Source: CAZOBJ01 sp964577825 (GTDB lineage Bacteria > Planctomycetota > SZUA-567 > JAFGNG01). Taken from it: a stretch of 15,617 nt of DNA. The notes below the pieces were generated by a model. That model saw nothing but the letters and a program-made list of their open reading frames with translations. It had not been told where the DNA came from and made no database searches. The stretch is taken from NCBI GenBank assembly GCA_964577825.1, contig CAZOBJ010000074.1, forward strand, positions 1 to 15,617, given 5' to 3'. Position numbers and translations under genes: made by a program. This document shows positions 7,828 to 13,003 of this stretch, in pieces (within the stretch, counting starts at the first letter, position 1; every line of letters begins with the position of its first letter).

Positions 7828-9186
7828 TCAGTCCCTCAGCACGGCCAGCGGGTCAATCAGCACGGCGTCGGCGGGCGGCTTGCCGAAGTCCGGGATGTCC
7901 ATCAGTTCGCCCTCGCGCTTGCAGGACTCGTGCGCGACGATGCCCGGCGCGTTGTACCGGGCGGCCAGCCAGACGTGGTTCGGCGGCAGCTTACCCGTCG
8001 CCACCGCCTCTATGAAGTCATGGACCAGGAACTGATGCGAGCCACAGTGCCCGTTCGGCAGGCCCACGAACTCCTTCGGGAGCCGCTCGACCGGATGCAC
8101 GGTGGAGACGTCCAGGTGCCGCCTGCCCAGGTAATCCCCCGGCAGGTCGCCCAGGTTCTCATCAGTGATATCGACGCCGTCCAGCCGGTGCATGGGCGTC
8201 ACGTCCATCTTATGGATGTAGATGTAGCGCTGGGCGTTTTCGTAGTCGTAGCCGCCGTCGGGCCTGTGTGGGTCCTGCTTCCACCGGATCTCCGTCCAGA
8301 CGGCCCGGCTCTGCGCCGTCTCCCTGGCCTCGGGGCCGTGCATCTGCTTGCGCACGTTGACGTCCGGGCATCGGGGATTGCACTGCTCCTCGTAGGCGCC
8401 CAGCGTGCCGATGATGCTCTGGCGGCTCTCGCCTGCGGCCGTGCGGCGGAACTCGTTGATCCGCGCCATGCCGCCGTCGGCAGTCTGGAAGAGCGCGCTC
8501 TGGTTGCTCCAGGGATTGCCCCACTCGCTCAGCTCCGGATCGAATATGCCGTCCTCGTGCCGGTCAACACGGCCGAAGCAGCTCGCCTTCGTGAAGCGGT
8601 TGAAGGTTACGCCCAGGACGTGGGAGATCGAATGCGTCGGGTACCACATGGGCGGCACGCTGGCGAACCTCCGCCACTCCGGGCCGTTCGAGTCATAGAA
8701 GCCCATGTAGAACCAGTGCGCCAGGTTGTGGCAGTACTGCCCCTCGCCGTAAACGAACTCGCCGAAGTCGCCGGCGGCAAACTTGCGCCGGCACCAGATC
8801 GTCTGCGGGCGGTAGTAGCTGGTCTCGCCCAGCATGTAGGTGAGGCCCGTCCGCTCGACCGTCCGGACCAGCTCGTCCAGCTCCTCCAGCGTCACGGCGG
8901 CCGGCACGGCCGAGTACACGTGCTTGCCCGCCCGCAGTGCCCGGGCCGCCAGGGGGGCGTGCGTCCAACGCTGGGTGAAGACCGCGACGGCGTCCACGTC
9001 GCTCTCCAGCAACTCGTCGAAGGAGCGGCAGGTCCGGCCCCGGACGCCGCACTCTTCCGCGGCCTCCCTGATCTTGTGCTCACGGAGGTCGCAGAGCACC
9101 ACCTCGTCACAGAACGGATGCGCGTCGAAGAGCTGCGCGAAGTGCTTGCCGAAGTTCAGCCCGCAGACGCCTACCTTGAACCCCAT
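7828..9186 (-). CDS. Gfo/Idh/MocA family oxidoreductase
   Basis: This is a 452-aa protein beginning MGFKVGVCGLNFGKHF, the N-terminal Rossmann nucleotide-binding motif (residues 6-16), followed by DVDAVAVFTQRWTHAPLAARA and GKHVYSAVPAAV, typical of the family. Members are NAD(P)-dependent dehydrogenases or reductases acting on sugars, inositols and their derivatives. The usual EKP motif after GKHV is replaced by SAVPA (92-96), so the conserved lysine is absent. Near residue 378, GHCGSHQFLVHDF supplies several histidines in the part of the fold where the substrate normally sits. There is no signal peptide, so a cytoplasmic role is expected. The start at 9186 is preferred over upstream in-frame codons because GAGAGGGG lies about eight bases before it and the Rossmann strand begins directly. 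It is the only apparently cytoplasmic protein among five operon genes, which suggests it processes a sugar released by the secreted proteins; the substrate is unknown. Confidence 0.85.
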   Translation of the reverse strand: MGFKVGVCGLNFGKHFAQLFDAHPFCDEVVLCDLREHKIREAAEECGVRGRTCRSFDELLESDVDAVAVFTQRWTHAPLAARALRAGKHVYSAVPAAVTLEELDELVRTVERTGLTYMLGETSYYRPQTIWCRRKFAAGDFGEFVYGEGQYCHNLAHWFYMGFYDSNGPEWRRFASVPPMWYPTHSISHVLGVTFNRFTKASCFGRVDRHEDGIFDPELSEWGNPWSNQSALFQTADGGMARINEFRRTAAGESRQSIIGTLGAYEEQCNPRCPDVNVRKQMHGPEARETAQSRAVWTEIRWKQDPHRPDGGYDYENAQRYIYIHKMDVTPMHRLDGVDITDENLGDLPGDYLGRRHLDVSTVHPVERLPKEFVGLPNGHCGSHQFLVHDFIEAVATGKLPPNHVWLAARYNAPGIVAHESCKREGELMDIPDFGKPPADAVLIDPLAVLRD

Positions 9187-9239
9187 GCGGTTTCCCCTCT
9201 CCGTCCGGCCCGATGTGCACGAGCGGGGGCGACTAGCGC

Positions 9240-10952
9240 TCAATCGCCCGGCCTCTGCGCGAGCGCCCGAACCTGTCCCTGCTGCTCGGTGGAGAGCCCC
9301 GCCAGGTTCCGGCGCAGCAGCTCCAGGTCTTTGCGGTCCACCCGGTTGTCTCCGTTGAAGTCGCCCTGCTCCCACCAGCAGTCCGGCTGGCCGAAGTTCT
9401 CCTTGAGGACGAGGAAATCGTCGAAGTCCGCCTTGCCGTCCAGGTTGGTGTCGCCGGCCGGCAGGAGGCAGGTCATGACGGCATCCCACTTGACGCTGCC
9501 CGCCTGGTCGAGGGACTTCAGCAGCCCCCAGCTCCCGCTGGTGAAGGTATAGTGCATGAACAAGCCGCCGGGGTTCTCGGTCTCCCAGAGGGCGAAATAT
9601 CGCCGGTATGCCTCCCGCATGCGTGGGTCGTCCTGCGCCCGAGCGATGAACCCGTCAGCGTCCGGATTCTTCGTCGTGTCCACCACGTTGTACCAGAAAT
9701 GCTGCCCGCCCTCGTAGGCGTGAAGCTTCAGCCCGTGTTGGTCGGCCAGGTCCTTGTGGCGGCGGATGCCCTTGAGCAGCCTGGACTCCAGCGTCTCCAG
9801 CATATCTCCCATCATCTCATCGTAGTCGGTGTACTTTCCCTGGGGGCGGAAGTACGGCGCTATGGCCAGCGCGTCGATCACGTCGGCCGGCTCGATGTCG
9901 TGGTCGGTGTAGTATTCGAGCGCCTTCGCGCAGTGCCAGGCATTGCCGCCCTGTCCGGCCAGGACGATCTCCAGCCGTACGTCCTTCACCTCGGGCCAGA
10001 CTTCCTTGAATATGCGGCTCATCTGCGCGACGCGCGGCGCCACGGCACCGTAGTAGAGCGTGACGTCGCTGTTGTTCCAGTCCCAGTCGGGTCTGATCAT
10101 CTTCCGGCCGAGCTCGGGTCCCTGGCTGAAGTTCCACAGTTCGTTGCTGAGTTCCACGTAACACTTCAGCCCCGGGTCGAGCCGGTCTTTGAGGAACTGC
10201 GCCAACTCGCGCATGTACTCGTCGTCGGCCAGGTGCGGCACGCACATCCACATGTCCTTACCGCACTCGTTGCAGACGGCGACCATGAGTTCGTACGCCA
10301 TGCCGCCCATGGGCAGGCGCGGACGCCAGCCGGGCGTCTGGACCAGGTAGTCCGCCGGGCGGCGCTCGCTCCACCGGCTGGCCTTGCTGCTGTTGGTCGC
10401 GTTCCAGTCCATGAAGCGGAACGTCGAGAACGGCCGCACGCGGCGTATGAACACGTCCCGCACGACGCGCGTCGTATCCACCCCGTAGCCCGGCGAGATC
10501 AACCGCACGTTGCGGACGGGATCGTCGGACTTCACGTCGTGGAAGGACATCTCGACCAGGTCGGCTTCGGACCTGTCCACCTGCACGTCCGCGTAGGTGA
10601 AGCCGCCTTCCGTGCGGACGCTTTCCGGCACCAGCCGCGCCCCGCCCTCGAAGACCACCCGTCCGGTCCCCTCGTAGCGCAGCCGGTAGACGCCGTCGGG
10701 GTAACCGCCCAGGAAGGACCGCAGCTTGACCGGCCTGAGCGGGACGCCCTGGTCGGTCATGGGGATCGCCGCAGGATCGTCCTGCCATTCCTGCGGGTAG
10801 GAGAACGTCCTGGTGGCGTCGATGAACGTCGCGTCGCCGGTGTAGAAGTCATGCGCCCAGAAGTTCACGCCCCAATCCGGCGCCGCTCCGACGGATGCGC
10901 CGCACGAGACGACCAGCATCATCACTGCCGCCAATGTTGTCACCGGGTTCAT
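9240..10952 (-). CDS. Secreted clan GH-A-like glycosidase with C-terminal dockerin type I repeats
   Basis: This is a 570-aa protein. A hydrophobic N-terminus (residues 1-23) is followed by a beta-domain (about 25-165), a TIM-barrel-like region (about 165-480) and a dockerin pair (about 497-547). STFRFMDWNATNS opens the barrel. VELSNELWN puts a candidate acid/base at Glu271 and LHAYEGGQH a candidate nucleophile at Glu414, 143 residues apart, as expected for clan GH-A. The two dockerin loops, GDTNLDGKADFDDFL and GDFNGDNRVDRKDLELL, have calcium-binding spacing; only a short tail follows, with no PEP-CTERM or other anchor. The N-terminus also contains VVSC, which fits a lipobox, so a lipoprotein is possible. 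The start at 10952 is chosen because of a strong ribosome site; an upstream ATG at 10979 would add nine residues. It is a distant paralogue of the 1166-aa protein in the same operon. The substrate is unknown. Confidence 0.82.
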   Translation of the reverse strand: MNPVTTLAAVMMLVVSCGASVGAAPDWGVNFWAHDFYTGDATFIDATRTFSYPQEWQDDPAAIPMTDQGVPLRPVKLRSFLGGYPDGVYRLRYEGTGRVVFEGGARLVPESVRTEGGFTYADVQVDRSEADLVEMSFHDVKSDDPVRNVRLISPGYGVDTTRVVRDVFIRRVRPFSTFRFMDWNATNSSKASRWSERRPADYLVQTPGWRPRLPMGGMAYELMVAVCNECGKDMWMCVPHLADDEYMRELAQFLKDRLDPGLKCYVELSNELWNFSQGPELGRKMIRPDWDWNNSDVTLYYGAVAPRVAQMSRIFKEVWPEVKDVRLEIVLAGQGGNAWHCAKALEYYTDHDIEPADVIDALAIAPYFRPQGKYTDYDEMMGDMLETLESRLLKGIRRHKDLADQHGLKLHAYEGGQHFWYNVVDTTKNPDADGFIARAQDDPRMREAYRRYFALWETENPGGLFMHYTFTSGSWGLLKSLDQAGSVKWDAVMTCLLPAGDTNLDGKADFDDFLVLKENFGQPDCWWEQGDFNGDNRVDRKDLELLRRNLAGLSTEQQGQVRALAQRPGD

Positions 10953-10955
10953 CAG

Positions 10956-10963
10956 CTCCTCCC
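10956..10963 (-). promoter_or_regulatory. Ribosome binding site deciding the 10952 start
   Basis: On the minus strand GGGAGGAG is followed by CTG and then ATG at 10952. The alternative ATG at 10979 has only a weak GAAGG two bases upstream. This favours the shorter protein beginning MNPVTTLAAV. The drawback is that the shorter form has no positively charged residue ahead of its hydrophobic segment. Confidence 0.65.
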
Positions 10964-10998
10964 TTCTTGAGAGCGACATGGCCTTCGGTTCCCCGGTT

Positions 10999-11985
10999 CT
11001 ATCGCACGATGGTGTAGTAGGTATCCTCCGGCAACGTGATGCGCAGGCCCCGGTCAGTGGCGTCCGTTCGCACTGGCTCCTGCCTGGCATAGCCGTACAG
11101 ATCGGCCGCGGTGGCCTTGCGGGGCTTGCCGTCGCGGAAGATGACGCCGGCCCTCACGCGCTGTATCTCGAACGGCTGCTTCCCGACGTTGAGGATGTGA
11201 CTGGCGCCGGCCGGCAGAGCCGTCTCCTTCGCCTGCGCCCCGGCGCCGACGGTCACCTTCATGCCCCGTGCGGCCGGCTCCGTCTTCCATCCCGTCAGGT
11301 GCGACTCGGTCACGGCCTGGATCAGGATACTGCCCGACTCGGCCAGCGGCACGCCGGTGTAAGGGTTCTCGGCCGTCAGTATCTGGCGGTACCAACCCTT
11401 GGCCAGCTCCTGCAGGTCCTCGCACCAGTAGAAAGCCTTGGCACTCGCGAAGCCGGGCAACTGCGGGCTGTTGCGGACCTCCAGGTGCCACCAGGGGCAG
11501 TAGGTCACGTAGACGCCTTCGGCCTTCATGGCCGCCACCAGCCGGTGGAGCTTCGCCAGGCCCTCGGGGTTGATCTTTGTGATGTCGGCCGAGCCCGCGG
11601 CGGGCAGGACCGAGGCGTTCGCGTCGCTCATCTCGCGGACCTGGTTGATGCCCAGCTTCGCGTAGAGGCGGGCCGTGTACGCCAGCTCGCCCATCTCGTA
11701 CGAGCAGCCGAACGGCCGCAGCCCCGCCGACCAGCCGCGGAACGGCCTGTCGGAGCCGGGGATGAACAGCTTGCCGTCCCGGGCGACCATCCAGCCCTTC
11801 TCGCCGGCCGTCTCCTCGTTCAGGCCCCGCAGGTCCAGCAGGGCCCCATCGCCGAAGGGATCGGGCCGGACCTCGAAGGTCCACGTGCCGCCGCCCTCGG
11901 ACGGCGCCTGCGCGAACGCCTGCAAGCTCGCCAACAGCACGACACCGGCCACTGCCAACACGGCACGCGTTGCCATGACACCCAT
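10999..11985 (-). CDS. Secreted glycosidase-like protein, apparently missing the second half of its barrel
   Basis: This is a 328-aa protein with a signal peptide (about 1-26, ending AFAQA). RPFRGWSAGLRPFGCSYE, then YAKLGINQVREM, a MKAEGVYVTY strand, a WYRQILTAENPYTGVPLAE segment and a C-terminal beta-domain (ILIQAVTESHLTGWKTEP to ITLPEDTYYTIVR) match the start and the end of large secreted GH-A-like proteins known from planctomycetes and relatives. In those, NPYTG...LAED runs on into a strand ending Asn-Glu and several more barrel elements before the C-terminal ILIQ...TGWKT domain. Here the two parts join directly at about 11325-11345, so both catalytic glutamates and the second half of the barrel are absent. 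I infer an in-frame internal deletion, or an assembly artefact; a binding or decoy role is possible. It is the first gene of the operon, 46 bp before the next. The start at 11985 has AAAGGAG eight bases upstream. Confidence 0.65.
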   Translation of the reverse strand: MGVMATRAVLAVAGVVLLASLQAFAQAPSEGGGTWTFEVRPDPFGDGALLDLRGLNEETAGEKGWMVARDGKLFIPGSDRPFRGWSAGLRPFGCSYEMGELAYTARLYAKLGINQVREMSDANASVLPAAGSADITKINPEGLAKLHRLVAAMKAEGVYVTYCPWWHLEVRNSPQLPGFASAKAFYWCEDLQELAKGWYRQILTAENPYTGVPLAESGSILIQAVTESHLTGWKTEPAARGMKVTVGAGAQAKETALPAGASHILNVGKQPFEIQRVRAGVIFRDGKPRKATAADLYGYARQEPVRTDATDRGLRITLPEDTYYTIVR

Positions 11986-11993
11986 GGGCGCTG

Positions 11994-12000
11994 CTCCTTT
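11994..12000 (-). promoter_or_regulatory. Ribosome binding site for the first operon gene
   Basis: AAAGGAG on the minus strand precedes ATG 11985 by eight bases. It places the start right before the signal peptide and rules out the 117-residue in-frame upstream extension, which is low-complexity and rich in Arg and Pro. A near-copy of this segment lies 104 bp further upstream (12090-12105) without a following start codon. Confidence 0.6.
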
Positions 12001-12054
12001 GCTCAGGCGCGGCGTCGGCGCTGCGACCCGCCGCTGATCCCTCGATATCCCGCC

Positions 12055-12072
12055 GGCCGCTGTCGAGCGGCC
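12055..12072. repeat. Perfect inverted repeat in the operon leader
   Basis: GGCCGCT, a four-base GTCG loop and AGCGGCC make a seven-pair stem about 70-85 bp upstream of the first start codon. It could form an RNA hairpin in the 5' leader. No T-run follows on the minus strand, so an intrinsic terminator is unlikely; a chance hairpin in GC-rich DNA cannot be excluded. Confidence 0.35.
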
Positions 12073-12132
12073 TGCGGGTCCGCGTTTCGGGGCGCTCTCC
12101 TTTGCGGCGTTGGTCCCAGCTATTGCCGGGCG

Positions 12133-12149
12133 CCTCGCTCTCAGCGAGG
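12133..12149. promoter_or_regulatory. Palindrome overlapping the putative operon -10: operator candidate
   Basis: CCTCGCT and AGCGAGG are perfect inverted arms around a three-base centre. The right arm overlaps the first bases of the AGGATA that reads as the TATCCT -10 on the minus strand, and the left arm covers the expected transcription start. This is a usual place for a repressor operator. No regulator gene is visible in the window, so the assignment rests on position and symmetry only. Confidence 0.3.
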
Positions 12150-12175
12150 ATAACAGGACTCTGGCGCGTCGGCAA
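12147..12175 (-). promoter_or_regulatory. Putative sigma70-like promoter of the glycan operon
   Basis: On the minus strand TTGCCG (four of six consensus bases) is separated by 17 bp from TATCCT (four of six). The same TATCCT hexamer and 17-bp spacing occur at the better promoter candidate for the zinc-ribbon gene (12808-12836), which gives mild mutual support. Transcription would begin near 12140, about 155 bp before ATG 11985. Confidence 0.35.
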
Positions 12176-12348
12176 GGCTTCCGCAGGCGTGGGCGCAGAG
12201 GGGCGATCTGCGTTGGCGCGGGTGTCGCCTGGGAAGGGGCGCCGGAGCGATTGGCATCGTCCCGGCCCGGCGGGCGGGTCGAGCGCTGAGGACGCCGCGC
12301 GGGGGCGGGACGGCCTGCCGGGCGGCAAACGCGCAAGGAGGACGTGTG

Positions 12349-12765
12349 TCAGGCTGCTTCCGCGCCGTTCCCGCCGTTCAGGAGCAGCAGGACCAGGACG
12401 GCGATGATGACGACCAGCACGACCACGCCCACGATGCCCAGCATAAGGGGCATCTTGCCCTTCTTCTCGACCTTGAGTTCCACGGCGGCGCCGGTGCGGA
12501 CGTCCATCCCGCACTGCGGGCAGATGCTTGCCCGAACGCCCAGCAGGGCGCCGCAGTTCGGGCAGGTCTGGCGGGCCGGGTGAGCGATGCGCTGGCCTTC
12601 CTGCGGCTCGGTGATTGTCGAGATGTCGAAGCCTGCCCCGAGGTCCATCTGGACCTCATTCACTGCCCCGCACTTCGGGCATTTGACCTTGGTGCCCGCC
12701 TCCCGCCCCTCGACGTTGAGGGTGGCACGGCAGTTCAAATTCGTACACGCCATCGTTCTGGGCAT
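12349..12765 (-). CDS. Small zinc-ribbon protein with one C-terminal transmembrane helix
   Basis: This is a 138-aa protein. The N-terminal half has a CTNLNC pair and a CPKC pair, together a likely first zinc site (after MPRTMA and within VKCPKCGAVNEV). A second ribbon follows with CPNC and CPQC (TCPNCGALLGV, ICPQCGMDV). A basic KVEKKGK stretch then leads into a hydrophobic run of about 23 residues (LMLGIVGVVVLVV and onward), and the protein ends with a short NGGNGAEAA tail. I infer a tail-anchored membrane protein with a cytosolic zinc-binding head. Such small ribbon-TM proteins are common in planctomycetes, and their function is generally unknown. The start at 12765 is chosen for the GGAGGGAGGG site; an ATG four codons further in would be spaced poorly. 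It is transcribed toward the operon but separated from it by 363 bp, so it is probably an independent unit with its own promoter. Confidence 0.78.
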   Translation of the reverse strand: MPRTMACTNLNCRATLNVEGREAGTKVKCPKCGAVNEVQMDLGAGFDISTITEPQEGQRIAHPARQTCPNCGALLGVRASICPQCGMDVRTGAAVELKVEKKGKMPLMLGIVGVVVLVVIIAVLVLLLLNGGNGAEAA

Positions 12766-12767
12766 TT

Positions 12768-12777
12768 CCCTCCCTCC
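12768..12777 (-). promoter_or_regulatory. Purine-rich ribosome binding site deciding the 12765 start
   Basis: GGAGGGAGGG followed by AA and ATG gives a GGAGG core seven bases before ATG 12765. The next in-frame ATG, four codons downstream (12753), would be too far from it. An upstream in-frame extension of 22 residues has no comparable site and would run through the likely promoter and transcription start. Confidence 0.6.
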
Positions 12778-12807
12778 GCTGCACCATGCCTGAGTATCGA
12801 CCGCACA

Positions 12808-12836
12808 AGGATATAGCGGAAGGGGCTTCAAGTCAA
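12808..12836 (-). promoter_or_regulatory. Putative sigma70-like promoter of the zinc-ribbon gene
   Basis: On the minus strand TTGACT (five of six consensus bases) is followed after exactly 17 bp by TATCCT (four of six). The AT-rich ATATCC stretch stands out in otherwise GC-rich DNA. Transcription would start near 12800, leaving a leader of about 35 nt before the ribosome site and ATG 12765. This is the best promoter match I found in the window. Confidence 0.5.
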
Positions 12837-12873
12837 CACCAGTCCTCCCGGATTCTGCCGGTCGCGGCCGCCG

Positions 12874-12903
12874 TCATCCGTGTGCATCCGTGTTCATCCG
12901 TGT
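12874..12903 (+). repeat. Three tandem 10-bp units (TCATCCGTGT type)
   Basis: The units are TCATCCGTGT, GCATCCGTGT and TCATCCGTGT, identical except for the first base. They lie between the divergently oriented zinc-ribbon and restriction-methylation genes. Similar CATCCGTG(T/G) strings occur between genes in many planctomycete and related genomes, often mis-annotated as short proteins; this comparison is from memory. The function is unknown. The remainder of 12766-13003 holds the zinc-ribbon promoter on the left and, on the right, a moderately AT-rich stretch without a clear promoter for the gene at 13004. Confidence 0.6.
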
Positions 12904-13003
12904 CGCATGTCGTTGTTGCCGCTGCAATGCGCAATCCTCATTCGTAATTCCCCTGCCCTTCTGTTACCCTTCACGCCGTATCAACCCGACACGCGCAGGT
13001 CCC

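Larger units (their letters stand above)
11986..12348. other. Gene-free 363-bp leader and promoter region of the five-gene operon
   Basis: I find no convincing gene on either strand. Open frames that cross this stretch are Arg/Pro-rich antisense or upstream extensions. It contains a sigma70-like promoter candidate (12147-12175), two perfect inverted repeats (12055-12072 and 12133-12149), and a pair of near-identical 16-17-bp direct repeats (11986-12002 and 12090-12105) that include the Shine-Dalgarno site. If the promoter call is right, the operon mRNA has a 5' leader of roughly 150 nt. Between 12176 and 12348 I see only GC-rich sequence, with no clear terminator for the zinc-ribbon gene. Confidence 0.6.

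Noticed and set aside
5880..8015. 711-aa open frame on the + strand, opposite the beta-helix gene
   Set aside because: Val/Asp/Arg-biased mirror of the GC-rich codons on the other strand, with no recognisable motif.
7492..9552. 686-aa open frame on the + strand, opposite the oxidoreductase
   Set aside because: It spans the oxidoreductase gene and the ends of both its neighbours on the other strand and has no signal, motif or ribosome site.
11986..12180. Riboswitch or attenuator in the operon leader
   Set aside because: Two short hairpins are present, but I could not match any known riboswitch core and neither hairpin is followed by a T-run.
11054..12514. 486-aa open frame on the - strand, a possible alternative to the 328-aa gene or evidence of a frameshift in it
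   Set aside because: The translation is Arg/Gly/Pro-rich without a signal peptide or glycosidase motif. The 328-aa frame keeps recognisable motifs to its end, so no frameshift is needed to explain its short length.
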